The position numbers and the translations under genes are program-made. A stretch of DNA of 64,000 nt, from contig NZ_BJFN01000003.1 of the NCBI RefSeq assembly GCF_014189855.1, positions 186,001 to 250,000 of the forward strand. The letters run 5' to 3'. This DNA is from Buttiauxella sp. A111. Its GTDB lineage: Bacteria; Pseudomonadota; Gammaproteobacteria; Enterobacterales; Enterobacteriaceae. How positions within the stretch are numbered: position 1 is the stretch's first letter; each line of letters opens with the position of its first letter. This document shows positions 17,818 through 26,715 of this stretch, in pieces. Under the pieces are notes generated by a model. That model was not told the origin of the DNA. It searched no databases and saw only the letters and a list, made by a program, of their open reading frames with translations.

Positions 17818-18462
17818 ATGAGCAAAGAGCTACTTTCCGGCCCTTCTCCTTCGATGATACAGGTGCAGGCGACTCTTGATTTAGTCGAAAAACTCAGCCC
17901 ACATCTTAAGTTTGAAATCGTGCCGCCCCAAAGCAAATTCCCTTACATCATCGATGATATCCCTATGTGTACGGTTGTACGATCCGGGAAGATCAGGGTA
18001 CGCCGTGACATTGATGAGATCGTGATAGCTTCAGTACCGATCCCCAATATCATGGGGGTCGGTTCATTAATACCCAAAAATGCGGGGCTCTATATCGAAA
18101 CGGTCAGCGAGTGTTCTATTGCGTCACTGACTTCTGAGCAGGTCCTGAAATTGATTGGGCAATTCGATCTCTGGCAGTTGCTCTCTGCCCATATAACGAA
18201 GGTTGCCAATAATGTTCTGGTGTATAGCATCATCATGACACCGCCAACGGCATACGAAATGATCCGCTTTCAGCTGTTGGCACTGATGGATGAAGATTCA
18301 GATATCAGGAATGACATCACTGCGGCGAATTATATTTTGCAACGAACCCGGTTATCCCGAAGTTCGGTGATGAAAATTCTCGCCGAGCTGAAAAAAGGAG
18401 AGTTTATAGTGATGGACGAGGGTCGGCTTATCCACATCAATAAGCTACCACATAAGTACTAA
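17818..18462 (+). CDS. IprA/YaiV-like winged-helix regulator (second of a tandem pair)
   Basis: 214 aa, a paralogue of the preceding gene. The winged-helix end YILQRTRLSRSSVMKILAEL plus KKGEFIVMDEGRLIHINKLP is very similar to its neighbour, while the N-terminal sensor-like domains are much more diverged (FEIVPPQSKFPYIIDDIPMC, GKIRVRRDIDEIVI). That pattern suggests a shared DNA target with different inputs. It starts 74 bases after the first gene on the same strand, probably co-transcribed. Several start codons are close together (17811 region); ATG 17818 is the in-frame one. Confidence 0.8.
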   Translation: MSKELLSGPSPSMIQVQATLDLVEKLSPHLKFEIVPPQSKFPYIIDDIPMCTVVRSGKIRVRRDIDEIVIASVPIPNIMGVGSLIPKNAGLYIETVSECSIASLTSEQVLKLIGQFDLWQLLSAHITKVANNVLVYSIIMTPPTAYEMIRFQLLALMDEDSDIRNDITAANYILQRTRLSRSSVMKILAELKKGEFIVMDEGRLIHINKLPHKY

Positions 18463-18513
18463 CCCACGGTCGAATAAGGGACAGGTTCGCCCTCTCCCCG
18501 CCTGTCACCACAG

Positions 18514-18900
18514 TCAGAACTTTTCGATAACCTTAAAGTGCATTAACACCAGTGTCATATCCGGTGAGAACAGATCGTACTCTTCAAAAAAGCGTTTATG
18601 CTCGTTGCGCCAGTAAGCCAGGGTTTTATCACCTTCCCCTTCAGCCAGAGCATGGGCTTCGCCCACCTGATCAAAAGTGGTCATTTCCGTGGTGGTCAGT
18701 TCTATCGCGCAAACCGGCTTATTCTTGCCATCCACGACCACAAAAATATCACCAGGCTGCGCGATACCCTCACCATCCAGGTTAGCGCAGGTGGCTGTTT
18801 TCACGCCATCGAGCACCAGTTTGGCCAGTTCATCCGCCTGACGCTCGGTGTCACCGAATGCCCAGCGTTCTACATCTTCATACTTTTCAGGAATAGACAT
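18514..18900 (-). CDS. ASCH domain protein
   Basis: 128 aa, cytoplasmic. ASCH domains have a PUA-like beta-barrel and are linked to RNA binding or nucleoside processing; the exact substrate here is unknown. Seen: RWAFGDTERQADELAKLVLDG, the GxKxAT motif GVKTATCANLDGE, the PGDIFVVVDGKNKPVCAIEL core, and FDQVGEAHALAEGEGDKTLA followed by YWRNEHKRFFEE, all typical of the YqfB/ZmASCH-like group. The start is the ATG at 18900 with AAGGT ahead; an open extension to 18930 lacks support. It lies between the regulator pair and gyrA, after the gyrA terminator, and is probably monocistronic. Confidence 0.82.
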   Translation of the reverse strand: MSIPEKYEDVERWAFGDTERQADELAKLVLDGVKTATCANLDGEGIAQPGDIFVVVDGKNKPVCAIELTTTEMTTFDQVGEAHALAEGEGDKTLAYWRNEHKRFFEEYDLFSPDMTLVLMHFKVIEKF

Positions 18901-18939
18901 TGTTACCGTACCTTTTATTCGAACCATCAACTGATAATA

Positions 18940-18985
18940 AAATATAAAACGCCCGATGCAATTTCTTGCACCAGGCGTTTAAGAG
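18940..18985 (-). terminator. gyrA terminator
   Basis: Stem AAACGCC (947-953 of this kilobase) with GGCGTTT (974-980), then a symmetric 3-base internal loop, then TGCAA with TTGCA around a TTTC loop. It is followed on the minus strand by TTATATTTTA. Confidence 0.75.
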
Positions 18986-19014
18986 ACATCACAGTTCAAC
19001 CAACAAAATTCAGA

Positions 19015-21663
19015 TTATTCGTCCGCTTCGTCGTCGGTATTATCGTCTGCTGCGTCTTCACTTTCTGCTTCTGGTGCGATGTCGTCATCACCTTCAGCAA
19101 CGGTGCCGTCGATTGCGTCCAGCTCTTCTTCGTCGACCGGTTCTGCAACACGTTGCAGACCCACTACGTTTTCATCATCCGCAGTACGGATAAGGATAAC
19201 GCCCTGGGTGTTACGGCCAACGACACTGACTTCTGAAACGCGAGTACGAACCAGAGTACCGGCATCGGTAATCATCATAATCTGGTCGGTATCTTCAACC
19301 TGTACCGCGCCAACGACACTGCCGTTACGCTCGGTCACTTTGATGGAGATAACGCCCTGAGTCGCACGTGACTTGGTCGGATACTCATCAGCAGCAGTAC
19401 GCTTACCGTAACCATTCTGCGTCACAGTCAGGATAGAACCTTCACCGCGTGGAATGATTAGGGAAACGACTTTGTCTTCGCCTGCAAGCTTGATACCGCG
19501 TACACCTGTTGCCGTACGGCCCATGGTACGAACGGCGTCTTCTTTGAAGCGCACCACTTTACCCGCAGCCGAGAACAACATCGCTTCATTGCTACCGTCA
19601 GTCAGATCAACACCAATCAGTTCGTCACCTTCGTTCAGGTTAACGGCGATGATGCCCGCAGAACGTGGACGGCTGAAGTCGGTCAACGCAGTTTTCTTCA
19701 CGGTGCCGCTCGCGGTCGCCATAAACACGTTAACGCCTTCGGCATACTCACGTACTGGCAAGATAGCAGTGATACGTTCGTTTGGTTCCAGCGGCAACAG
19801 GTTCACAATTGGACGGCCACGCGCACCACGGCTCGCTTCCGGCAACTGATAAACCTTCATCCAGTACAAACGACCACGGCTGGAGAACAGCAGAATGGTA
19901 TCGTGCGTATTGGCAACCAACAGGCGATCGATGAAATCTTCTTCTTTAATGCGTGCTGCGGACTTACCTTTACCACCACGACGTTGTGCTTCGTAGTCGG
20001 TAAGCGGCTGATACTTCACATAGCCCTGATGGGACAGCGTCACAACCACATCTTCGCGGTTGATCAAATCTTCAATGTTGATATCAGAGGTGTTCGCAGT
20101 AATTTCAGTCCGGCGCTTATCGCCAAACTGATCGCGCATAGCAACCAGCTCTTCGGTGATCACTTCCATCAAACGTTCAGCGCTGCCCAAAATGTGCAGC
20201 AACTCAGCGATCTGCTCCAGCAGCTCTTTGTATTCGTCGAGCAGTTTTTCGTGCTCAAGGCCGGTCAGTTTCTGCAAACGCAGATCCAGAATTGCCTGAG
20301 CTTGTTGCTCGGTCAGGAAATATTGACCATCACGAATACCGAACTCTGGCTCCAGCCACTCAGGACGCGCAGCGTCATCACCGGCACGCTCAAGCATCGC
20401 GGCAACGTTGCCCAGATCCCATGAACGCGCGATCAGGCCAGCTTTCGCTTCTGCCGCATTTGGAGAGTGACGAATCAACTCGATGATCGGGTCGATGTTA
20501 GCCAGCGCAATCGCCAACCCTTCAAGGATGTGTGCACGGTCACGCGCTTTTCGCAGTTCGAAAATAGTACGACGCGTTACAACTTCACGACGGTGGCGCA
20601 CGAACGCAGAAAGAATGTCTTTCAGGTTCATGATCTTCGGCTGGCCCTGATGCAGCGCAACCATGTTGATACCGAAGGAAGTCTGAAGCTGAGTCTGGGA
20701 ATAGAGGTTGTTCAGAACCACTTCGCCCACTGCATCGCGTTTGATTTCGATAACAATGCGCATCCCGTCTTTATCAGACTCATCACGCAGAGCACTGATG
20801 CCCTCAACGCGTTTGTCTTTCACCAGCTCAGCGATTTTCTCAATCAGGCGAGCTTTGTTCACCTGGTATGGAATTTCATGAACGATGATAGTCTCACGGC
20901 CGGTTTTGGCGTCCGCTTCGACTTCCGCGCGTGCGCGGATGTAAATCTTGCCACGACCTGTGCGGTACGCTTCTTCGATACCACGGCGACCATTGATGAT
21001 AGCGGCAGTCGGGAAATCCGGACCTGGGATGTGTTCCATCAGCCCTTCAACGGAGATGTCTTCGTCTTCGATAAAAGCGAGGCAGCCGTTGATAACTTCA
21101 GTGATGTTGTGTGGCGGAATATTCGTCGCCATACCTACTGCAATACCGGAAGAACCGTTAACCAACAGGTTAGGGATCTTGGTCGGCATCACATCAGGAA
21201 TACGTTCGGTACCGTCGTAGTTATCGACAAAATCGACCGTATCTTTTTCCAGATCGGCCATGAGTTCGTGGGCGATTTTCGACATACGGATTTCCGTATA
21301 ACGCATCGCTGCGGCGGAGTCGCCGTCTACTGAACCGAAGTTACCCTGGCCGTCGACCAGCATGTAACGCAAAGAGAATGGCTGCGCCATACGTACGATG
21401 GTGTCATAAACAGCCGTATCACCATGAGGGTGGTATTTACCGATTACGTCACCAACAACACGGGCAGATTTTTTATAGGCTTTATTCCAGTCATTGCCCA
21501 ATACGTTCATGGCGTAAAGTACGCGACGGTGTACCGGCTTGAGTCCATCGCGGACATCTGGCAGTGCGCGGCCGACAATAACCGACATCGCGTAATCCAG
21601 ATAGGAGCTCTTAAGCTCTTCCTCAATGTTGACCGGTGTAATTTCTCTGGCAAGGTCGCTCAT
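19015..21663 (-). CDS. gyrA: DNA gyrase subunit A
   Basis: Type IIA topoisomerase subunit; with GyrB it introduces negative supercoils. 882 aa against 875 in E. coli. The winged-helix/tower region carries catalytic Tyr122 in [11 protein letters not shown]. The quinolone-determining region reads [12 protein letters not shown], so residue 83 is Thr (Ser in E. coli) and residue 87 is Asp. The C-terminal beta-pinwheel has the GyrA-box [10 protein letters not shown] and repeated blade motifs. An acidic tail (about 30 residues rich in D/E) is somewhat longer than in E. coli, which accounts for most of the extra length. The start matches [17 protein letters not shown]. Divergent from ubiG as in E. 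coli. Confidence 0.97.
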   Translation of the reverse strand: MSDLAREITPVNIEEELKSSYLDYAMSVIVGRALPDVRDGLKPVHRRVLYAMNVLGNDWNKAYKKSARVVGDVIGKYHPHGDTAVYDTIVRMAQPFSLRYMLVDGQGNFGSVDGDSAAAMRYTEIRMSKIAHELMADLEKDTVDFVDNYDGTERIPDVMPTKIPNLLVNGSSGIAVGMATNIPPHNITEVINGCLAFIEDEDISVEGLMEHIPGPDFPTAAIINGRRGIEEAYRTGRGKIYIRARAEVEADAKTGRETIIVHEIPYQVNKARLIEKIAELVKDKRVEGISALRDESDKDGMRIVIEIKRDAVGEVVLNNLYSQTQLQTSFGINMVALHQGQPKIMNLKDILSAFVRHRREVVTRRTIFELRKARDRAHILEGLAIALANIDPIIELIRHSPNAAEAKAGLIARSWDLGNVAAMLERAGDDAARPEWLEPEFGIRDGQYFLTEQQAQAILDLRLQKLTGLEHEKLLDEYKELLEQIAELLHILGSAERLMEVITEELVAMRDQFGDKRRTEITANTSDINIEDLINREDVVVTLSHQGYVKYQPLTDYEAQRRGGKGKSAARIKEEDFIDRLLVANTHDTILLFSSRGRLYWMKVYQLPEASRGARGRPIVNLLPLEPNERITAILPVREYAEGVNVFMATASGTVKKTALTDFSRPRSAGIIAVNLNEGDELIGVDLTDGSNEAMLFSAAGKVVRFKEDAVRTMGRTATGVRGIKLAGEDKVVSLIIPRGEGSILTVTQNGYGKRTAADEYPTKSRATQGVISIKVTERNGSVVGAVQVEDTDQIMMITDAGTLVRTRVSEVSVVGRNTQGVILIRTADDENVVGLQRVAEPVDEEELDAIDGTVAEGDDDIAPEAESEDAADDNTDDEADE

Positions 21664-21822
21664 GTATCCGCTATCCCTCTACTGTGTCCCGGATTCAAAG
21701 GTCGCAAATTATAACACAAGCGGCGCTCAGTGGGGAAACCAGAACACATTTGCAGAATGCTTTATTCACAGACGTTGGCTGATATACTCCCGCCACGAAA
21801 CGAGTAAGGAGTGAGTAGCCCT

Positions 21823-22542
21823 ATGAATGCCGAAGACCAACCCGTCATCCACAACGTCGACCATGATGAAATCGCAAAATTCGAAGCCGTTGCCTCGCGC
21901 TGGTGGGATTTAGAAGGCGAATTTAAACCACTGCACCGCATTAACCCGCTGCGTTTGGGCTATATCAACCAACGTTCTGGCGGATTGTTCGGCAAAACGG
22001 TGCTTGATGTCGGCTGCGGTGGCGGTATTTTGGCAGAAAGCATGGCTCGTGAAGGCGCAACAGTAACCGGGCTCGATATGGGCTTCGAGCCGCTTCAGGT
22101 CGCTAAACTTCATGCGTTAGAAAGCGGCATTCAGGTGGATTACGTTCAGGAAACCGTTGAACAACACGCAGATAAATTTGCCGGTAAATATGACGTTGTC
22201 ACCTGTATGGAAATGCTGGAGCATGTGCCCGATCCAAAATCGGTCGTGAGTGCCTGCGCAAAATTAGTGAAGCCTGGCGGTCATGTCTTTTTCTCCACGC
22301 TTAACCGTAATGGCAAATCCTGGTTGATGGCCGTAGTCGGTGCGGAGTACATTCTGCGCATGGTGCCAAAAGGCACGCATGATGTTAAAAAATTCATCAA
22401 ACCGGCTGAATTGCTGGCGTGGGTCGATGAAACTCAGCTACGTGAACGTCACATGACCGGGTTGCACTTTAATCCCCTGACGAACACGTTCAAACTTGCA
22501 CCAGGTGTTGACGTTAACTACATGTTGCACACCCAGGGTTAA
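21823..22542 (+). CDS. ubiG: Ubiquinone biosynthesis O-methyltransferase UbiG
   Basis: SAM-dependent O-methyltransferase acting twice in ubiquinone synthesis. 239 aa against 240 in E. coli. The SAM-binding motif VLDVGCGGG is at residues 60-68, with further motifs [23 protein letters not shown] and [14 protein letters not shown], and the membrane-associating region [20 protein letters not shown]. The ATG at 21823 ([14 protein letters not shown]) with TAAGGAG ten bases ahead is preferred; an in-frame GTG at 21811 overlaps that ribosome site. Divergent from gyrA. The yfaL autotransporter that follows ubiG in E. coli K-12 is absent. Confidence 0.96.
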   Translation: MNAEDQPVIHNVDHDEIAKFEAVASRWWDLEGEFKPLHRINPLRLGYINQRSGGLFGKTVLDVGCGGGILAESMAREGATVTGLDMGFEPLQVAKLHALESGIQVDYVQETVEQHADKFAGKYDVVTCMEMLEHVPDPKSVVSACAKLVKPGGHVFFSTLNRNGKSWLMAVVGAEYILRMVPKGTHDVKKFIKPAELLAWVDETQLRERHMTGLHFNPLTNTFKLAPGVDVNYMLHTQG

Positions 22543-22771
22543 ATCAAGTTCAGCAATAAGTTAAAACGATAAAAATTGCGCGGTATCAAACCGCGCAGTT
22601 ATGGATCACGTTTAAGAAATCAGCACCCGATCAAAAATATCATTTTTTTTGCATCCCATTGACAATTGTCACAAGCCTTACGTGACGTGGACTTAGCGAA
22701 ATCTCGCCTGTCACAACACCAATTTTTCGGTTAAATCAATACTTGTTCTCAACCGATTAGTTACTAGAATA

Positions 22772-22820
22772 CTCACCATATAGTGATCAAGTAATCCATA
22801 ACCCCCTACATATAGTATTT
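22772..22820 (+). promoter_or_regulatory. Paired NrdR boxes upstream of nrdA
   Basis: Two similar sites around CCATATAGTG (centre about 22780) and ACATATAGTA (centre about 22812) resemble the NrdR consensus ACACWATATWTWGTGT. Their ATATAG cores are exactly 32 bases apart, the three-helix-turn spacing typical of NrdR box pairs. NrdR represses ribonucleotide reductase genes when dATP is high. Confidence 0.6.
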
Positions 22821-22858
22821 ATCCACAAGGTTAGCCACAAGAGGCCAGCTGTGGATAA
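22819..22858 (+). promoter_or_regulatory. Two perfect DnaA boxes upstream of nrdA, opposed
   Basis: TTATCCACA at 22819-22827 on the plus strand and its reverse complement TGTGGATAA at 22850-22858. E. coli nrdAB is likewise controlled by DnaA through two boxes, which ties dNTP supply to replication initiation. Confidence 0.75.
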
Positions 22859-22897
22859 ACGGGGCATTTTTCATTTCACGGACAGGTACAAACTCAC

Positions 22898-25183
22898 ATG
22901 AATCAGAGTCTGCTGGTTACAAAACGTGACGGTCGCACTGAGCGCATCGATCTGGATAAAATCCACCGAGTTCTGGATTGGGCCGCTGAAGGTCTGAATA
23001 ACGTATCCGTATCGCAAGTTGAACTGCGCTCGCACATCCAGTTTTATGACGGCATCAAAACCTCTGACATTCATGAAACGATCATCAAAGCTGCGGCAGA
23101 TTTGATTTCTCGTGAAGCGCCGGATTATCAGTACCTGGCCGCGCGTCTGGCTGTTTTCCATCTGCGTAAAAAAGCGTACGGCGAGTTCGAGCCGCCTAAA
23201 CTTTACAACCATGTCGTGAAAATGGTTGAGATGGGCAAATACGATCAACATCTGCTGGAAGACTACACGGAAGAAGAGTTCAAGCAGATGGACGATTATC
23301 TCGACCATGATCGCGATATGAGCTTCTCCTACGCCGCGGTTAAACAGCTTGAAGGCAAGTACCTGGTTCAAAACCGCGTCACGGGTGAAATCTACGAGAG
23401 CGCGCAGTTCCTCTATATCCTGGTTGCCGCGTGCCTGTTCTCCGGCTACCCGCGTGAAACTCGCCTGAGCTACGTGAAGCGTTTTTACGACGCCGTTTCC
23501 ACCTTCAAAATTTCTCTGCCTACGCCGATTATGTCTGGCGTGCGCACCCCAACTCGTCAGTTCAGCTCTTGCGTTCTGATTGAGTGTGGCGACAGCCTGG
23601 ACTCCATCAACGCCACATCCAGCGCGATTGTGAAATACGTATCCCAACGTGCGGGTATCGGCATTAACGCCGGTCGTATTCGTGCGCTGGGTAGCCCAAT
23701 TCGCGGCGGTGAAGCGTTCCATACCGGTTGTATTCCGTTCTACAAACACTTCCAGACCGCAGTGAAATCCTGCTCTCAGGGCGGCGTACGTGGCGGTGCT
23801 GCGACATTGTTCTACCCGATGTGGCATCTGGAAGTTGAAAGCCTGCTGGTGCTGAAAAACAACCGTGGCGTTGAAGGCAACCGCGTTCGTCACATGGATT
23901 ACGGCGTACAAATCAACAAACTGATGTACACCCGTTTGCTGAAAGGCGAAGACATCACCCTGTTCAGCCCGTCTGACGTCCCTGGCCTGTATGACGCCTT
24001 CTTTGCCGATCAGGAAAAGTTTGAGCAGCTGTACACTAAATACGAAAAAGACGACAGCATCCGTAAACAACGTGTGAAAGCCGTTGAGCTGTTCTCGCTG
24101 ATGATGCAGGAACGTGCCTCTACTGGCCGTATCTATATCCAGAACGTTGACCACTGCAACACCCACAGCCCGTTTGATCCGGCTATCGCACCTGTTCGCC
24201 AGTCCAACCTGTGTCTGGAAATCGCGCTGCCGACCAAACCAATGAATGACATCAACGACGAAGACGGTGAAATCGCACTGTGTACGTTGTCTGCATTTAA
24301 CCTTGGCGCGATCGAAAGTCTGGATGAGCTGGAAGAGCTGGCTATTCTGGCGGTGCGTGCGTTGGATGCGCTGTTGGACTACCAGGATTACCCAATCATT
24401 GCCGCGAAACGTGGTGCAATGGGCCGCCGTACTCTGGGTGTGGGCGTCATCAACTTCGCTTACTACCTGGCGAAACATGGCGTTCGTTACTCCGATGGCA
24501 GCGCGAACAACCTGACGCACAAAACCTTCGAAGCGATTCAGTATTACCTGCTGAAAGCGTCGAACGAGCTGGCGAAAGAGCAAGGCCCTTGCCTGTGGTT
24601 CAACGAAACCACTTACGCTAAAGGCATTCTGCCTATCGACACCTACAAGAAAGACCTGGATGTCATCAGCAACGAACCGCTGCATCTGGACTGGGAAGCG
24701 CTTCGTGAATCAATTAAAACTCACGGCCTGCGTAACTCCACGCTTTCTGCGTTGATGCCGTCTGAAACCTCGTCGCAAATTTCCAACGCGACCAACGGTA
24801 TCGAGCCACCGCGCGGCCATATCAGCATTAAAGCGTCGAAAGACGGTATCCTGCGCCAGGTTGTGCCAGATTACGAAACGCTGAAAGACAACTATGAGCT
24901 GCTGTGGGAACTGCCAAACAATGACGGTTACCTGCAATTAGTCGGTTTGATGCAGAAATTTATCGACCAGTCGATCTCTGCAAATACCAACTACGACCCA
25001 TCGCGCTTCCCGTCAGGTAAAGTGCCGATGCAACAGTTGCTCAAAGATTTGCTCACCGCCTATAAATTCGGTGTCAAAACGCTTTACTATCAGAACACCC
25101 GTGACGGCGCGGAAGATGCGCAAGACGACCTGGCGCCTTCTATCCAGGACGACGGCTGCGAAAGCGGCGCATGTAAGATCTAA
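22898..25183 (+). CDS. nrdA: Ribonucleotide reductase class Ia alpha subunit NrdA
   Basis: Large subunit of aerobic ribonucleotide reductase; reduces NDPs to dNDPs. 761 aa, same as E. coli. The N-terminal ATP-cone (MNQSLLVTKRDGRTERIDLD to about residue 95) senses ATP/dATP. Active-site Cys are in FSSCVLIECGD (C225), NLCLEIALPT (C439) and IALCTLSAFNLGAI (C462). The radical-transfer tyrosines lie in GVKTLYYQNTRDGAED. The C-terminal CESGACKI pair exchanges electrons with thioredoxin/glutaredoxin. Codon bias is strong. First gene of nrdA-nrdB-yfaE; an inverted-repeat element separates it from nrdB. Control by NrdR and DnaA is visible upstream. Confidence 0.98.
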   Translation: MNQSLLVTKRDGRTERIDLDKIHRVLDWAAEGLNNVSVSQVELRSHIQFYDGIKTSDIHETIIKAAADLISREAPDYQYLAARLAVFHLRKKAYGEFEPPKLYNHVVKMVEMGKYDQHLLEDYTEEEFKQMDDYLDHDRDMSFSYAAVKQLEGKYLVQNRVTGEIYESAQFLYILVAACLFSGYPRETRLSYVKRFYDAVSTFKISLPTPIMSGVRTPTRQFSSCVLIECGDSLDSINATSSAIVKYVSQRAGIGINAGRIRALGSPIRGGEAFHTGCIPFYKHFQTAVKSCSQGGVRGGAATLFYPMWHLEVESLLVLKNNRGVEGNRVRHMDYGVQINKLMYTRLLKGEDITLFSPSDVPGLYDAFFADQEKFEQLYTKYEKDDSIRKQRVKAVELFSLMMQERASTGRIYIQNVDHCNTHSPFDPAIAPVRQSNLCLEIALPTKPMNDINDEDGEIALCTLSAFNLGAIESLDELEELAILAVRALDALLDYQDYPIIAAKRGAMGRRTLGVGVINFAYYLAKHGVRYSDGSANNLTHKTFEAIQYYLLKASNELAKEQGPCLWFNETTYAKGILPIDTYKKDLDVISNEPLHLDWEALRESIKTHGLRNSTLSALMPSETSSQISNATNGIEPPRGHISIKASKDGILRQVVPDYETLKDNYELLWELPNNDGYLQLVGLMQKFIDQSISANTNYDPSRFPSGKVPMQQLLKDLLTAYKFGVKTLYYQNTRDGAEDAQDDLAPSIQDDGCESGACKI

Positions 25184-25188
25184 TCTTA

Positions 25189-25272
25189 GCCCCCTCACCC
25201 TAACCCTCTCCCCCAGGAGAGGGAACTCTCTTTCCCCCCTCTCTCTCAGGGAGAGGGCCGGGGTGAGGGGAA
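25189..25272. repeat. REP-like palindromic element between nrdA and nrdB
   Basis: Outer arms CCCCTCACCC (25191-25200) and GGGTGAGGGG (25261-25270), with inner CCCTCTCCC and GGGAGAGGG. Each half can also fold alone (CCCTCTCC...GGAGAGGG and CCCTCTCT...GGGAGAGGG). This C-rich CCCTCACCCTAACCCTCTCC type of repeat is common between genes in enteric and pseudomonad genomes. It may stabilise upstream mRNA or cause partial termination. Confidence 0.8.
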
Positions 25273-25296
25273 ATCGATACCACAGGACTCAAATTC

Positions 25297-26427
25297 ATGG
25301 CTTACACCACTTTTTCACAGACGAAAAACGATCAGCTCGCGGAACCGATGTTCTTTGGCCAGTCGGTTAACGTTGCACGCTACGATCAGCAAAAATATGA
25401 CATCTTCGAAAAGCTGATTGAAAAGCAACTTTCCTTCTTCTGGCGCCCGGAAGAAGTGGACGTCTCCCGTGACCGCATTGACTATCAGGCTCTGCCCGAT
25501 CACGAGAAGCACATTTTCATCAGCAACCTGAAATATCAGACGCTGCTGGACTCCATTCAGGGCCGCAGCCCGAACGTCGCTTTGCTGCCGCTTATCTCTA
25601 TTCCTGAGCTGGAAACCTGGGTTGAAACGTGGGCGTTCTCCGAAACCATCCACTCACGCTCTTACACCCACATCATCCGCAACATCGTTAACGATCCGGC
25701 GATTGTGTTTGACGATATCGTGACCAACGAAGAAATCTTAAAGCGCGCGAAAGATATCTCCGGTTACTACGACACGCTGATTGAGATGACCAGCTACTGG
25801 CATTTGCTGGGTGAAGGCACGCACAATGTCAACGGCAAAACCGTGACCGTAAATCTGCGCGCGCTGAAGAAACAGCTTTATATCTGCCTGATGAGCGTGA
25901 ACGCGCTGGAGGCGATTCGCTTCTACGTGAGCTTCGCCTGTTCTTTCGCTTTCGCCGAGCGCGAACTGATGGAAGGCAACGCCAAAATCATCAAACTGAT
26001 TGCCCGCGACGAAGCGTTGCACCTGACTGGCACTCAGCACATGCTGAACCTGATGCGTTCCGGTGAAGACGATCCTGAAATGGCCGAAATCGCACAAGAA
26101 TGCCGCCAGGAATGCTATGACCTGTTCGTGTTGGCCGCTGAGCAAGAAAAAGAGTGGGCCAGCTATCTGTTCCGCGACGGCTCAATGATCGGTCTGAACA
26201 AAGATATTCTCTGCCAGTATGTTGATTACATTACGAATATCCGCATGCAGGCTGTCGGTCTGGATCTACCATTCAAAACGCGTTCAAACCCAATCCCATG
26301 GATCAATGCCTGGCTGGTGTCTGACAACGTACAGGTTGCGCCACAAGAAGTGGAAGTGAGTTCTTATCTTGTTGGCCAGATTGACTCGAATGTCGATGCT
26401 GACGACCTGAGCAATTTCCAGCTTTAA
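25297..26427 (+). CDS. nrdB: Ribonucleotide reductase class Ia beta subunit NrdB
   Basis: Diiron-tyrosyl radical subunit of ribonucleotide reductase. 376 aa, same as E. coli. Diiron ligands: an Asp/Glu in the [14 protein letters not shown] region (D84 equivalent), [13 protein letters not shown] (E115, H118) with radical Tyr122, the helix containing [19 protein letters not shown] (E204), and [13 protein letters not shown] (E238, H241). The C-terminal tail [11 protein letters not shown] docks on NrdA. It starts at ATG 25297 with AGGA upstream, right after the palindromic repeat, so this spacer probably sets the NrdA:NrdB ratio. Followed three bases later by yfaE, which maintains its cofactor. 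Confidence 0.98.
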   Translation: MAYTTFSQTKNDQLAEPMFFGQSVNVARYDQQKYDIFEKLIEKQLSFFWRPEEVDVSRDRIDYQALPDHEKHIFISNLKYQTLLDSIQGRSPNVALLPLISIPELETWVETWAFSETIHSRSYTHIIRNIVNDPAIVFDDIVTNEEILKRAKDISGYYDTLIEMTSYWHLLGEGTHNVNGKTVTVNLRALKKQLYICLMSVNALEAIRFYVSFACSFAFAERELMEGNAKIIKLIARDEALHLTGTQHMLNLMRSGEDDPEMAEIAQECRQECYDLFVLAAEQEKEWASYLFRDGSMIGLNKDILCQYVDYITNIRMQAVGLDLPFKTRSNPIPWINAWLVSDNVQVAPQEVEVSSYLVGQIDSNVDADDLSNFQL

Positions 26428-26430
26428 GCC

Positions 26431-26685
26431 ATGAGCCGCATTACATTACGCAAATCCGGCGCACAACTGTTATGCGGGGAAGAACACCCTTCCCTGCTGG
26501 CGACGCTTGAATCTCATCAGGTCACCGTTGAGTATCAGTGCCGTGAAGGTTATTGCGGCTCCTGCCGTACTCGTTTAATTGCCGGGGAAGTGAAGTGGCT
26601 CACCGAGCCGTTAGCGTTTATTCAACCCGGCGAAATACTGCCCTGCTGCTGTAAAGCACAGGGCGATATTGAAATCGAGATGTAA
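26431..26685 (+). CDS. yfaE: 2Fe-2S ferredoxin YfaE (diferric-tyrosyl radical maintenance)
   Basis: 84 aa plant-type [2Fe-2S] ferredoxin that reduces the NrdB diiron centre to restore the tyrosyl radical. Cluster Cys are in CREGYCGSC (C37, C42, C45) and in the LPCCCKAQ block (one of C72-C74). The start is three bases after the nrdB stop, so translation is coupled. A strong terminator follows immediately, closing the nrdAB-yfaE operon. The inaA and glpQ genes that come next in E. coli are missing. Confidence 0.95.
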   Translation: MSRITLRKSGAQLLCGEEHPSLLATLESHQVTVEYQCREGYCGSCRTRLIAGEVKWLTEPLAFIQPGEILPCCCKAQGDIEIEM

Positions 26686-26712
26686 AAAAACCTCCCGCGG
26701 GAGGTTTTTTAT
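26684..26712. terminator. Bidirectional terminator between yfaE and glpT
   Basis: Perfect palindrome CCTCCCGCGGGAGG (26691-26704) flanked by seven A on the left and six T on the right. It serves convergent nrdAB-yfaE and glpT. Confidence 0.9.
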
Positions 26713-26715
26713 TTA

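Larger units (their letters stand above)
22543..22897 (+). promoter_or_regulatory. ubiG-nrdA intergenic region with nrdAB control sites
   Basis: Contains a stem after ubiG (TGCGCGGT 22577-22584 with ACCGCGCA 22590-22597, weak T tail, possible terminator), a perfect 12-bp palindrome TGACAATTGTCA (22660-22671), then the NrdR and DnaA sites listed separately. No gene is present. Confidence 0.6.

Noticed and set aside
20467..21333. 288-codon open frame antisense to gyrA
   Set aside because: Shadow of gyrA codon bias, no supporting signals.
19015..21663. GyrA Thr83 as proof of quinolone resistance
   Set aside because: Thr83 is the natural residue in some enteric genera; without species data it cannot be called a resistance mutation.
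22871..24685. 604-codon open frame antisense to nrdA
   Set aside because: It mirrors nrdA codon for codon; strong codon bias in nrdA removes stops on the other strand. Residue composition resembles no protein family and there is no ribosome site.
25189..25272. Possible CRISPR-like repeat between nrdA and nrdB
   Set aside because: Only one symmetric unit with no spacers or cas genes; it is a REP-type palindrome.
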